From contig JAPMXV010000073.1 of the NCBI GenBank assembly GCA_026936335.1, positions 62,001-126,000 of the forward strand: 64,000 nucleotides of DNA, read 5' to 3'. Position numbers and translations under genes: made by a program. Origin of the DNA: Mantamonas sphyraenae (lineage: Eukaryota > CRuMs > Mantamonadidae). The notes beneath the pieces are model-generated. The model ran no database searches. It worked only from the letters and a program-made list of their open reading frames with translations, and was not told the DNA's origin. Positions 52,157-63,295 of this stretch are shown one piece after another; within the stretch, counting starts at the first letter, position 1; each line of letters starts with the position of its first letter.

Positions 52157-54080
52157 ATGTTCAAGTACGTTGCCATTGTGACCCTGCTGTTGGCTCTGTC
52201 CATGTCGGCTGTGGCCGAGGAGGACGATGCCTTCTACACGGAGGATCCCAACGTGGAGGAGCTCAACGACAAGACCTTTGACGAGTGGATCACCAACAAC
52301 AACGGCTTTGTGGAGTTCTACGCCCCGTGTACGTGTGTCACACCTGGTTTTCCCCACCCCCTCCCCTCTCCCCTTCCTTCCCTGATCCTGTTCCGCCGTC
52401 GTTTCCGCCGCCCCTTGCGTTTTCCACCTGCACCAATGCGTCTGGGGCTGACACACGCTTTTCCGGCCTCCATCGTACCATCATCGTACCCACCGTTTCA
52501 GGGTGTGGACACTGCAAGGTACGTGCCGTGTGTCTGCATGCCATCACCCGTGTGCCTCCAGTGCCCTCTGCAAACGCCTCGTCTGCATAGGGCCGTTCCG
52601 TCGATGACGTGGAGGGCCCTCTCAAATTGCGTTGTTTTCCGGCGCCCGCCTTGAAAACACCCATGCTGACACACCATCGACGTGTACATGCCACCGTGGC
52701 ACTGTGTGTCCCTGTCCCTGCACACGTGTTGTGTGCATGCGTGTGTTTGCCTTGTCGTGTGCCCCCCCACAGAGCCTGAAGCCCATCTACAAGGAGGCGG
52801 CCGCCAAGGCGCCGGAGGGTGTGGGTTTTGCCGCGCTGGACGCCAACAAGGGCGAGCACGGCGAGTTTGCGTCCAAGTATGGCGTGCAAGGCTTCCCCAC
52901 CATCAAGTTCTTCCGCAACGGAGTGGCTGTGGACTACGATGGGGACCGCAGCGCGGATGCGTTCCTTGCGTTTGCGGCCAAGATGAACAAGCCGTCGTTC
53001 ACCAAGGTGGACACCGCCCAGGCACTGGCAGACTTTGACGAAACCGAGGGTGTCAAGGTGTATGGCTACTTTGAGGATGCGGACAGCGAGCACGCCAAGG
53101 CATTCACCAAGCTTGCCGACACGCGCTTCACCAAGCAGGCCTTTGCGCTTGTGACGCAGGCGGATCTGGTGAAGGGCAAGGCCAACCAGGTGCGCATTGC
53201 CAAGGAGGGTGAGGACGACGAGGTGTACGACATGGCGGCGGGTGACAAGAACGAACTGGATCTGGAGGCGTGGGCCAAGGCCAACTCGTACCCGGTGGTG
53301 GATGTGCTGGATCAGGCATCGTTTGGCGAGCGTGTGGCCAACTCGGACATCGGCAACTTTATCCTGTTTGTGGACCCCAGCGACGACAACACCGAGGTGA
53401 AGGACACACTGCGTGGCGTGGCCAAGAAGTACAAGGGCAAGACCCAGTTCTTCACCATCGACGGCGTGGAGTACGGCCAGTTTGCCAAGAACCTGGGTCT
53501 GGACAACACCCTGCCTTCCCTGGCTGTGTTGACGCCTGCCTCGCAGAACCACTACCTGTACAAGGGTGAGAAGATCGACACCGAGGGCGTGACCCAGTTT
53601 GTGGAGGACCAGCTGGCAGACAAGCTGGTGCGCACATACAAGAGCGAGGAGGTGCCTGCGGAGCAGACGGGTCCCGTGCGTGTGGTTGTGGGCAAGGCCT
53701 TCAACGAGGAGGTGCTGGACAACGACAAGGACGTGCTGGTCATGTACTACGCCCCGTGGTGTGGTCACTGCCGCAAGCTCAAGCCCATCTACGCCAAGGT
53801 GGCCAAGTACCTGGCTCCCATCGACTCGTTGGTGATTGCCAAGTTTGATGCCGATGCCAACGAGGTCAACCCCAAGTGGGGCAACGTCCAGGGCTTCCCC
53901 ACCCTCCTCCTCTACAAGAAGGGCGAGAAGCAGACTCCCGTCTCCTACGACGGCGCACGCACCTTTAAGGCTCTCGTCAAGTGGCTCAAGAAGAACGTGG
54001 CCACCGAGTTTGAGCTGCCCAAGGTCGAGGGGGCCTCCGCCGCCGCCTCCGACGATGGCAAGAACAAGGACGAGCTTTAA
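52157..54080 (+). CDS. Protein disulfide isomerase, ER-resident (KDEL)
   Basis: Exons 52157-52328, 52502-52518 (17-nt microexon), 52773-54080; 498 aa. Signal peptide MFKYVAIVTLLLALSMSAVA. First thioredoxin domain: the splice gives [20 protein letters not shown], the active-site CGHC coming from the microexon. Then QGFPTIKFFRNG, two redox-inactive b domains, second active site [18 protein letters not shown] with VQGFPTLLLYKKG, and C-terminal KDEL. Canonical a-b-b'-a' PDI that forms and rearranges disulfides in the ER. Divergently paired with SCAR. Confidence 0.95.
52502..52518 (+). other. 17-nt microexon carrying the first PDI active site
   Basis: Flanked by TTTCAG and GTACGT. It supplies two bases of the Trp codon plus TGT GGA CAC TGC AAG (Cys-Gly-His-Cys-Lys). 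Skipping it would shift the frame and delete the redox motif. Confidence 0.9.
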
Positions 54081-54249
54081 AGAGTTTTTGAAGTGGAAGC
54101 AATGGAAATCGGTTGCTGTGTGTGTGAGTGTGTGTGTGTGTGTGTGTTGTTTCTTGCAAATGGGTGGTTTGGGTGGGTTGTTTCGATGTGCAATGTGCAC
54201 ATGTTCACGTGCGCTGCGCTGAACGCCCCAATACACACAGCGCAGCCCC

Positions 54250-56912
54250 ATGGACGTGGAAGACACTGTACAAAGCGACCACGAAGAGGAAGAGGAGGAG
54301 GAGGAGGAGGATCCGCTGGAGTTGGACGATGTGAGCGATCTGCAGGCATCTGTGGACTCGTTGATGATGTCAAGTGCCACGCAACCGTCTGCAGCACCAG
54401 CCACACAGACGCACACAGCACACAGCAATGATGCAAGTGAGGCAGACGATGTGTCACCCAGGAAGCGCAAGCGTGGACCAGATTCACCTCATGCAAAGGC
54501 AGGAGTTGTTGTTGCCGAAGCCGGCAACGGGGATGATGATGAGGATCCCCGCGTTGATCAGCCTGCACAAAACGCATCCGCAGAGCAGGACGAGGAAGAC
54601 GAGGATGCCCTTGCGGCGTTGTATGATTCAGAGTCGGATTATGAGGGCGACGAAGCGGTGGCAGAGGAGGAGGAGGACGGGGTCAAGCGCATTCGCGTGG
54701 TGTCGGCGCCGCTGGAGCCGCTGGCCATGGAACCTGTGCGCGGCTCCAGCAGGCTGGCACAGGTCAAACAGAAGCGCAAGAAGCGCAAGGTGGCCACAGA
54801 AGAGCAGATGCGTGAAATGAGTGGCGACCAGGGTGATCGCGACCGCGTGGCGGAGCTGCGTGCAGAGACAAACGCGCTGGCAGCAGGTGAGCTTTGCGCC
54901 CTGGCACTTTGGCGCGCTTTTTTTGGCGATTCGATGGCTGACATCTCCCTCCACAGACACACAGATGAGCACTGCGGGACTGATGGTGCAGCAGCCTCGT
55001 TCCATGGACCTCAAGAGTGTGTTGAGCAAGCTGAAGAGCAAAGGAGCTGCGCGGCCAACGCTGGGGGGTGGGGTTGCCGCGCACGGGCAAAGTGGATTTG
55101 GCGGGAAACTCCAAGCGGCCGCCACGTCCGACAGGCGCAGCTGGGAGCGACATGAGTGCAGCAGCAGCTCAACGGAGCGTGTGGAAACGACAGATGCAAA
55201 TGGCAGCAAAGGAACACATGTCGCGCAAGCAGAGGGAGGAGGAAGAGCAAAAAAGGCGGGAAGAAGCCGCCAAGCAGGAGCGCAGGGAGCAGGAACGGCT
55301 CAAGGCGGCAGAGGATGTGCGTTTGGAAGAGGAGAAGCTGCAACGGTTGTCGTTGGTCAAGTTTGAGGACGGTGAGGAGGAGGAAGAGGAGGATGACGAG
55401 CCTGAGGAGGTGGATGAAGCGGAGCAAAAGGCGGCGTTGGAGCGAGCAATGGCACAGGCCGACCGGCTGGAGGCGGCAGAGGAGGAGATGGCCAACAGCA
55501 AGAACAAGAACAACACACAGGCGGCAGAGATTACCGGAGTGCGTCCGCTGGCGATTCCGGAGAATTCGATGTTGTTGGAACACAGCAGCAGCAGCAGCAG
55601 CAACTTGGGTGGAAGCGCAACACCCGAGGTGGAGCTGCGTTTCAGCATGAGCATGAGCATGGACATGGACAGCCAGCCTGCAACACAGCCAAGCAGCAGC
55701 TTTGTGGAGGACCAAGCAGAGGAGGGAGAGGATGACGATGACGACGACGGGCAGACGGGCGGCGTCCAATCCAACGGTGATGACGACGAGGGTGAGCATG
55801 CAGACGGACCAATGACAGAGGAGGACATGCGGTTTGTGGCAGGCGATGGCGAAGAGGGAGAAGAGGGAGAAGACACGGATGCGATGGATACGCTGCTGGC
55901 ACAACAGAGACGCGCAGACGAGGATGCAGAGCTGGAACGAGTCATGCAAACGGTGCAGGGGAGTGATCGATTTGGCACGTTGGGTGTGGGCAGCAAGCTG
56001 GGCAGCAACGATCTGTTCCGTCCGGATACGTCGGCCTCGAGTGCATCGACGTCGACGGAAGCCAACACGCAGACACAGGAGGAAGAGCAGGAAGAGGAGG
56101 AGGAGGAGGAAGAGGATGCGTTGGCTCGTTTCCGTCGTGTGTCGGAGGGAGTGGGTCTGTTGGCACGTGCACACAGCCACATGGCACAGCTGATTGGAGA
56201 CGAGGAGGAACAATCGCGACAGGCGACGCTTCGCATGCGCAAAGAGATGGAACAGAAGCGACAGAAGCAGGTGCTTGCACGTGCTCGATCGGCTAGCAAC
56301 CTAGGCAATGCCAACAGCGACAGCATGTCGGGGATGGGTGGTGTGGGTGGAGGCAGCAGCAACGACGGATTCTATGCCATGGATGGCAGTGGAGGAGGCG
56401 CCATGTCACGCAGTGCTTCACTGCTGTCGTTGGCCTTTGATGAGGAGGAGTCGCAGATGTCACGCGAAGTGCAGGCTCGCATGGGACGCCGCAGTGCCAC
56501 ACCCACACAACCGTTTTCGTTGGTGCGATCCATGAGTGCCCACTCGCTGTCACAGGACGAAGAAGGTGGACCCTCGCCCATGATGATGACGATGATGTCA
56601 TCGTCAACGGGCAGCAGCAAACAACAGCATCCGCAGATCAATCCCATTGCGGCTGCGCCTGCGGTGTTGCCTGTGCGACGTGTTGCCAAACGCAACAGTC
56701 TGATTGGCCTTGTGGTGGACCCCACGGTGGCAAAGAGCAAAGACAACAGCAAGCATGGACGCAGCTCGAGCAGCCGGTTTGTGTTTCAGCGTGTGGATTC
56801 GGATCTCAGTTCGCAGGGTGACACCTCGGCACAGGGTGCTGCTCGCGCCTCTGCACCTGCCTCCTCTCCTTCCTTCCTCAGCTCCAACAGTGAGTTTCGA
56901 CAGTCGGTGTGA
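54250..56912 (+). CDS. Charged nuclear-type protein, faintly claspin-like (one frame break)
   Basis: Exon 1 54250-54886, intron 54887-54956 (70 nt, GTGAGC...CCACAG), exon 2 54957-56912; about 863 aa. Glu/Asp-rich N-terminus with basic patches (SPRKRKRGPDSP; KQKRKKRKVATEE), a helical segment RSMDLKSVLSKLKSKGAARPTL, then after a frame break at the GGGGGG run 55063-55068 (one G too many) a long Arg/Glu helix (RKQREEEEQKRREEAAKQER), acidic tracts, ALARFRRVSEGVGLLARAHS and a C-terminal SSSRFVFQRVDSDLSS. The pattern of acidic tracts, a basic coiled coil and a FVF.R end recalls claspin/Mrc1 replication-checkpoint mediators, but no decisive motif is visible. Confidence 0.6.
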
Positions 56913-56965
56913 GGGTGATGGGGATCTGTGTGCGCGTCGCAAGACACACGAAACAAAGCATTGCA

Positions 56966-59754
56966 ATGGTCGACTGTCCACATCTTCTTGCCATTGATGT
57001 CGACCATCTGTTTGCACGCTTTTCCAAAGACACATATCTGGTGGGTGACGCTGAAGGGGTGGTGGGGGGGACGCACGGGACGAGGTTGAGTTGGCGAATT
57101 CAAATCCAACTCACACACGCCCTACGTTGGATCACACACACACACACACTCATGGGCTGTATGCAGAACCAAGTGGCATCCAAGGCGTTGCATTGTCGAA
57201 AGTGTAGCGCAGAGATGCCCTTTCTGTGGGCGTGTTTGGAGGTGAGTTTGGCGGGTGCTGTGTGACACAAGGAGAGGGCCAGGAGGAGTTTGCTCACAGC
57301 GTGTGATGGCGCACAACGGCGCGTTTTGCGGACGCATCACAGACGGACTGCTACTTTTTGGGATGTGGAAGGGACCGCAACAAGCATTCGATGCTCCACG
57401 TGGACACAGATGAGGAGAAACACACACTGTGCATCAACCTGAGCACAAAGCAGATCTGGTGCCACCTGTGCGACGCGGAAGTGCTCGACGTAGACACGGC
57501 TGCAGACGCAGAGGACGTGGACGACGAGTGGGCACGCATCATGAAGGAGGTGCACCGAGTGGAGGAGGAGGCCGAGGAGAGTCACTTGGGGCTGGGGGAT
57601 GACGAGGAGGGGGCCAAAGACAACGAGGCGGAAGGTGGCGAGGCGGCGGCGGAGGGAAACAATGACAACGGAGGGGCCAGTGAGGAGGAACGAGCACATG
57701 CAGAGGCACGTGAACAGATGGAAGCCGTGGTCATCGACCTGCGTAGGGTGCGCAGGGCGTTGGATTTTGAATACGTGGGCAGCAGCAAGGACAAGGCGAG
57801 CGGAAGCGTGGGTGGAGGAGGCGGTGGAGGGAGCCGCAAGGGAAAGGTGGGCCTGGTGAACCTGGGCAACACATGTTACCTCAACTCGGCCACACAGAAC
57901 CTGTCCCATTGCAGGGCATTGAGCAGGTACTTTCGCAAGTGCGAAGGGTACCTGCCATCACCCAAACAGGGGCACTTCCTGGGCAAGAATCTTCCTGCTG
58001 CCTTTGTCCTCCTCATGCACAACCTGTGGAACCCGAAACTGGACAGATACGCACCGAAGCCTTTGGTGCGTGAGATCTTTGACATCAATCCGGCGTTCAG
58101 TGGCTACGGCCAGCAGGACAGCCAGGAATACCTCCGCTTGGTTCTCGACTTTCTCCACGAACTCATCAAGGAGGAGGCACCTGTTGATCGACAGCATCTC
58201 GATGGCATTCGAGAAGGCGACGAGATGGTGGATGATGAGGAGAGTGCGTCTGCATCGTCGTCGTCGTCATCGTCATCCTCATCCTCATCCTCCTCGTCGT
58301 CGACGGCGCCCGAAGATGTGATCAAGCAGGGGCCGACGCCGTCTCGGTTTACGAGCATTGTGTCAGAGGTGTTTGAGGGCATTCTGTTGAGTCACGTGAA
58401 GTGTCTGGTGTGCAAGCGGACGTCGAGCAAGTTTGAAAAGTTTTATGATTTGAGCGTGAGCATCCCGTCGAAGCGACAAAACATTTCGGATCGCAAGAAC
58501 AGCGGGGACGAAAAGGATGAGGACGACGATTCTGGGAGCAGTAGTGGCGGCGGTGGTGGCAGCAGCAAGGGGGGCTTCTTCTCGGGGCTTGGTTCGTTCC
58601 TGGGCATGGGCAAGAGCAAGATCACCATCGACGATTGCATCTTTATGTTTTGCGAGCCGGAAAAGCTGACGGGCAGCGAGCGGTACAAGTGTGAGCACTG
58701 TGACAAGTTTACAAACAGTGAGAAGCGATACGAGGTGTGGAAGCTGCCGGAGGTGTTGTGCATCCACCTGAAGCGGTTCCGATACGACATGTTTGGCAGC
58801 AAAGTGAGCACGCCTGTGTCGTTCCCACTGACGGACCTGGACATGGGCATGTATCTGGCCAAGGAGGCCGGGGAACAGTTGCACACGTACGACATGACGG
58901 GCATTGTGAACCACCTCGGGGGCGTGGGTGGAGGCCACTACATTGCCTATTGTCGCAACTACAAGGACGGTCTGTGGTACGAGTACGACGACAGCAGGGT
59001 GTCGCAGGTGGACAAGAACACGGTGCGGGACACGGAGGCATACGTGCTGTTCTACGAACGCAAGCGGCCGGGCCAGGAGAAGGAGCGTGCCACAGTGCGA
59101 GAGATGGTACGATCGCCCAAGGGCAAGGCTCGGTACATGTTGTCCAAAAAGTGGTACCATCGGTTCAAGACCATGAGTGTGCCGGGGCCGATCACAAACA
59201 CAGACTTTCTGTGTGCGCACGGCAACGTCAACCCGAGGGACAGCGAAAAGCTGCCGGCGCTGGTCAAGTTGGTGTCCAAAGAGACGTGGGTGTACCTGTA
59301 CGAACGGTACGGGGGTGGGCCCGAGGTGCGTTCGGAGGGCCAGCGTGTGTGCGAGGTGTGCCTGGAGGCGTTGACGGCGCATCGGGACAGGTGCAACGCG
59401 GAAAAGGCAACCATCAACGAATTGGACCAGTTGCCACGCAAGCAGGGTGACATGTGGTACATCATCGACAACAGCTGGTTGTCAAGGTGGCACACATACA
59501 CAAGCACCCCAACGACCCCGAGGTGGAACACCCGGGTGAGGTGACCAACCGCTTCCTGGTCTCTCAGGATGGCAGGCCACGCAAGGGACTCATCCGTGCC
59601 CACGATTACCGCGGTCTCAACAAGCAAGTGTGGGACTTTTTCATCGAACGCTACGGGTGGCGGGCCTGCCATTGTCTGTCCCCGCCTGGACATCTACAGC
59701 GGGGCCAACGGGGGCGAGGAAGAGGACGATGGGTACTCGTACGGGTACAGTTGA
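56966..59754 (+). CDS. Ubiquitin C-terminal hydrolase, USP20/USP33-like (two frame breaks)
   Basis: Exons 56966-57040, 57167-57241, 57343-59754 (introns of 126 and 101 nt, phase 0). Joined exons form a ZnF-UBP: MVDCPHLL, ALHCRKCSAEMPFLWACLE, TDCYFLGCGRDRNKHSMLHV, HTLCINLSTKQIWCHLC. USP domain: catalytic Cys in GLVNLGNTCYLNSATQNL, QQDSQEYLRLVLDFLHEL, zinc knuckle CLVCKRTSSKFEKFYDLS and YKCEHCDK, catalytic His in HLGGVGGGHYIAYCRN. C-terminal DUSP domains: WYIIDNSWLSRW, and FFIERYGGGPAIVCPRLDIYS. Removes ubiquitin from substrates. Frame breaks near 59496 (one base short in cacacatacacaag) and at 59655-59657 (one G extra before the GGGP motif); both lie in the C-terminal DUSP, so the catalytic core is unaffected. 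About 853 aa. Confidence 0.87.
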
Positions 59755-59855
59755 TGATGGGTGTGGGATGGGTGGGATGGGTGGGATGGGTGTGCGGGTT
59801 GGAAGGCAAGCAAAGAAACGATCCCATTCCCTGCTTTTTGTGGTTGGACGAAACA

Positions 59856-60425
59856 ATGAGTGGAGACGCAGAGGTGGATCCATGGGACGCGGTGTTGAAT
59901 GTGGAATCGGATGCGGTGGCGAGTGGGTATGCAGACGGGTGGAAGGAGGGGATTTCGGCGGCGGAAGATGCAGGCAGTGCGTTGGGGGCCAAACAGGGCC
60001 TTGCTGTGGGCCATGAGGTGGGATTCTACATGGGCATGGTGGACACATGGATGTACATACTGGAAAACGACGAGGAGACACGTGCCAGCATGGCATGGTT
60101 GCCAGCACGTGCGCACAAGGCACTTGCACAGCTGCAGGCGCTGCTGGATGAGTTTCCCGTGGACGACCCTCACGACCAGGCGCTTCAGGAGGACATGCAA
60201 CGTGTGCGCACCAAAATCAAACTGCTTGTGTCGTTGCTGCGTGTGCACAAGGTGCAGAGCTACGATGATGCACCGCCGCTGCCCAGCGACGACGGCGACG
60301 GAGCTGACGAGGAGGAGGAGGAGGGGGGTCAGGATGAGGCAGGTGGAACACAACAACAACAGGGAAGCAGCAGTGGGACGAACAGTAGGAGGAGGATTCC
60401 AAATGCATCGGACATTTCATTCTGA
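59856..60425 (+). CDS. LTO1: LTO1/ORAOV1 homologue (Fe-S delivery to ABCE1)
   Basis: 189 aa, single exon. The deca-GX3 pattern is clear: ASGYADGWKEGISAAEDAG, SALGAKQGLAVGHEVGFYMG, spaced Gly every four residues, followed by LQALLDEFPVDDPHDQALQ and DMQRVRTKIKLLVSLLRV as in ORAOV1. The protein pairs with YAE1 as adaptor between the cytosolic Fe-S targeting complex and the ribosome-recycling factor ABCE1/Rli1. A Gln/Glu/Ser-rich tail follows; it ends with Phe (DISF), where the family usually ends in Trp or an aromatic residue for CIA docking. Confidence 0.85.
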   Translation: MSGDAEVDPWDAVLNVESDAVASGYADGWKEGISAAEDAGSALGAKQGLAVGHEVGFYMGMVDTWMYILENDEETRASMAWLPARAHKALAQLQALLDEFPVDDPHDQALQEDMQRVRTKIKLLVSLLRVHKVQSYDDAPPLPSDDGDGADEEEEEGGQDEAGGTQQQQGSSSGTNSRRRIPNASDISF

Positions 60426-60470
60426 TCGACAGCATGACTCAAGTGTGCCAGAGGGCATCAGGAGGGACGT

Positions 60471-61856
60471 TCACGAGGTGGATGTGCGCAGACGCAACAC
60501 GTTGCGGACATCAGAGGCAAAGCGAAGGACAGAAAGGAAGGAGAGGAGGTCGAGGAGGGCCTCATCGTTGGGATCGGTGACGGCCCAGTCTTCGATGGGG
60601 ATGGCGTTGTCCTTGTTGATGCTGTAGGCGATGGGGGAGTTGTCGACGAGCATGATGGTGTGCATGGGCAAAGCGAGCACGGAAAGATCCTTGATGAAAC
60701 GACCCTGGCGATTGACACAGCTCTGACGAAAGAGCCTGCGTTGGACGAGACCGGTCTTGTCCAACTGGTCGAGGACGGGATTGGCATACTGTTCCAGGGA
60801 GGCAGTGAACACGTAGACATCGTACCATTGGGAGACCTGTTGGAGAAAGTAGTCCACATAGGGGCGTTTGTACACATAAAAGGGCATGCTGTGCTGCTCG
60901 ATGCTCACGTGCACCTGAAAGTCACACTTGATGCGTGTGCCACCCGCAGCCACCATGGTGGCATGCGACAGACTGCTGTGCACCAGTGTCTCATCCAAAT
61001 CCAACACCAGCGTCTTGCCCGTGTGCAACCCCATCGTCGGCGTGCGCACCACCCGCCTGGCAAACTCTGCCGTCTCCTTGCGCATCAACAACGCTCCCAA
61101 CGCCCACTTTAGCCCTTTGTTCCGCTGTGAACTGCGTCCCCCATCCGGAAACAGGAAGCCGCTGGTGGTGCCTGTGCCTGTGGAGGCTGTGCTGGGCGTG
61201 GGACTGCCATTTCGCGCGCCTCGACCCGTCCCTCCTCCTCCTCCTCCGCCACGCCTCGCTGCTGTTGCGTCCACTGTGCTGCCTGTGTCTGCGCCTCCAA
61301 GCAACACAGAGGCACCCGATTCGCCCATGAGGGCTCCCCATTTGCTGCGTGCCGTGTCTGTGCTGTCCACTCGCCGCTGGCGTGGTCGTTGTTGGCTGCT
61401 GCTGTGGTTGGTCAGCACGGAGGCCCCCGACGATTCGGCAAGGGCACCCCCCTGGCTGGATTGCAACGAGGACATGGCCTGTCGTTTGCGCAACACACTG
61501 TTGCTCTGTACAAGGACATCCAACACCGTCACGTCCGCCTGCACCAGTTGTCGAAGCCATAGCTTGGCCTTGGTGCTCATCTTGTCTCCGTCCGGCGGCA
61601 GAGTGAAAAGGCCGTATTCCGAACAGAACGAACGGGGCACCAACTGTTCACAATAAGGACGGAGGGGTGGGGGTGGGGGTGGGAGGGAGTGGATGGTGTG
61701 TGAGTGAGAACCCTGGTGAGAAGGAGAGAGAGAAGGAGAGAGAAATGAGCATACCCAGTTGGCTGTGCGATGGACTATGTCCAACAGACGTGCCATGCAC
61801 ACAAGGAAGAACGTGCGTAGCAATGCAAACAGCCGTGATGGACCTCCTTGTGCCAT
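60471..61856 (-). CDS. CTDNEP1/Dullard (Nem1)-like membrane phosphatase
   Basis: Exons 61856-61755 and 61643-60471 (intron 61754-61644, GTATGC...GAACAG); 424 aa. N-terminal amphipathic/TM segment (RLFALLRTFFLVCMARLLDIV), a 150-residue Ser/Gly-rich insert, then the HAD/FCP1 domain with DXDX(T/V) motif LVLDLDETLVHSSL, YKRPYVDYFLQQVSQWY, VFTASLEQYANPVLDQLD, IKDLSVL, LVDNSPIAYSINKDNAIPI. CTDNEP1/Nem1 dephosphorylates lipin at the nuclear envelope to control phospholipid synthesis and nuclear shape. The insert between anchor and catalytic domain is longer than in animals. Stop lies 45 bp from that of convergent LTO1. Confidence 0.87.
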   Translation of the reverse strand: MAQGGPSRLFALLRTFFLVCMARLLDIVHRTANWVCSFLSPSLSPSHQGSHSHTIHSLPPPPPPLRPYCEQLVPRSFCSEYGLFTLPPDGDKMSTKAKLWLRQLVQADVTVLDVLVQSNSVLRKRQAMSSLQSSQGGALAESSGASVLTNHSSSQQRPRQRRVDSTDTARSKWGALMGESGASVLLGGADTGSTVDATAARRGGGGGGGTGRGARNGSPTPSTASTGTGTTSGFLFPDGGRSSQRNKGLKWALGALLMRKETAEFARRVVRTPTMGLHTGKTLVLDLDETLVHSSLSHATMVAAGGTRIKCDFQVHVSIEQHSMPFYVYKRPYVDYFLQQVSQWYDVYVFTASLEQYANPVLDQLDKTGLVQRRLFRQSCVNRQGRFIKDLSVLALPMHTIMLVDNSPIAYSINKDNAIPIEDWAVTDPNDEALLDLLSFLSVLRFASDVRNVLRLRTSTS

Positions 61857-61913
61857 GGGGGGGGGGGGGGAAAGAGTTGTGGTGGCCCTGTCATCGCCGC
61901 CGCCACCTGAATA

Positions 61914-62098
61914 GACACACACACACACACACAAGAGACCACTCTCCTCCTCTCTGTGTTTTCCGTCTGTCTGTCTGTTTCTGTGCCATGTGTACATTGA
62001 TTGATGGGCCTTTCTCTCTCTCTCCCTCTCTCTCACCCGGTGTCTCTCGTGTGTGTGTTGCAAATGCTCTCTCTCTCTCTCTCCTCACCTCCTCCCCA
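61914..62098. repeat. Simple repeats between two minus-strand genes
   Basis: (CA)n at about 61914-61931 and CT-rich tracts around 62010-62035 and 62068-62082, in the promoter of the CTDNEP1-like gene and 3' flank of MOB1. No gene in this 260-bp interval. Confidence 0.7.
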
Positions 62099-62116
62099 CT
62101 TCCCTTCGAATGTGCT

Positions 62117-63226
62117 TCACTTGCTGCTCTCTTCCGTGAGCGAGTCGATGAGCTCCTGGAGCGGGGCGAGCTCCTTGGTGTCGACGAGGGAAAACTCGTC
62201 GAGGAAGAAGTAAAAGTGTTTGAAGCAGGTGTTCAGGTGTGCCTCCTCACCCAGGGAGCAGATCTTCTGGAAGTGAGAGTAGTAAATGTGGGCGTAGACG
62301 CGGAAGAGACGCTTGAAAATGTTGCCCACAATGGTTTGGAAGTTCTTGGGAAAGGCCACATCCACCTTGGACGGGAAGATGTCCTCGTCGTCCAGCTGGT
62401 CCTGCACCCATGTCATCAGGTAGTCCACATACTCGGGTGCACTCACTTTGATTGCCTTTTTGATCTTGACCCCATCCGCCCACAGGTACTCGTACTTTTG
62501 CCCTGCGCTCATCACCGGGCACGACTCCGGTGTGCAAAACTCTGTGATCGACCCGTACAGCAGGTTGATTTGGTTGAAAAAGTCAACCGCTGCATGGGTG
62601 AGGATGTGTGTAACAGGATGTGTGTGTGCGTGTACGTGTGCGTGAGTGTGTGCAGTGTTTGTGTCGGTGTGGGGAAGGCGTTTGGGTTTGCGGGAAAACG
62701 TGCCCAAGGCCAAGCCCTCTTTGGCTCCTGCCGCCCTTTGCAAACGCACTATTGACTGCCAGCCATTCGTTCAGATCCTCTCCTTCGGGCAGCGTGACGG
62801 CAGCTCGCAGGTTGCCCGAACCAAGCGTGGCCTTGGCCTGCTTGTGCAACTCATAGCGCTTGGTGCCGATCTGGAAATTCTTCTTTGGTTTGAACGTCTT
62901 GCTTTGGTTGCCACTGCAAGTCACGACACACCGTGTCAGCACACAGAGAGAGAGAGAGAGAGAAAGGGAGGGAGAGAGGGAGAGAGAGAATGAGGGACCT
63001 TGGAAGCCACCGGTCATCCACACACGAGGTGTGTGTGCATTGGAATGGGACGCGGGAGGCTGGCACGGAGAGAGAGCACATATTTTGCAGCGCGCAGTCA
63101 GGAATTTCCCACTGCGTGGCACAGGAGGGAGCGGGCGTGGGGAGAAACACACGCAGTGGCATGTGGGCACATGTGCATGTGCATGGGTTGACAAACGTAC
63201 AAGAGGCCACCGAGGATGCTGGACAT
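62117..63226 (-). CDS. MOB1: MOB1 kinase activator
   Basis: Exons 63226-63201, 62913-62750, 62589-62117 (introns of 287 and 160 nt); 220 aa, as in other MOB1. Joined: [62 protein letters not shown] (across the second splice), the zinc ligands in [15 protein letters not shown] and the HIYYSHF..H of the second half, [29 protein letters not shown] and [11 protein letters not shown]. Coactivator of NDR/LATS kinases in Hippo and mitotic exit pathways. Divergent from the AVL9 gene, 69 bp between starts. Confidence 0.95.
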
Positions 63227-63295
63227 GTTTTGGGAGGATCGGAATGGTGCCACCTGCGCTGGCGTCGACAAAAAGGTCGCGAGAGCGGGTGCGAA
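63227..63295. promoter_or_regulatory. 69-bp divergent promoter, MOB1 / AVL9
   Basis: All of the space between the start codons at 63226 and 63296. GC-rich, with GACAAAAAGGTCGCGAGAGC and no TATA. Confidence 0.4.
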
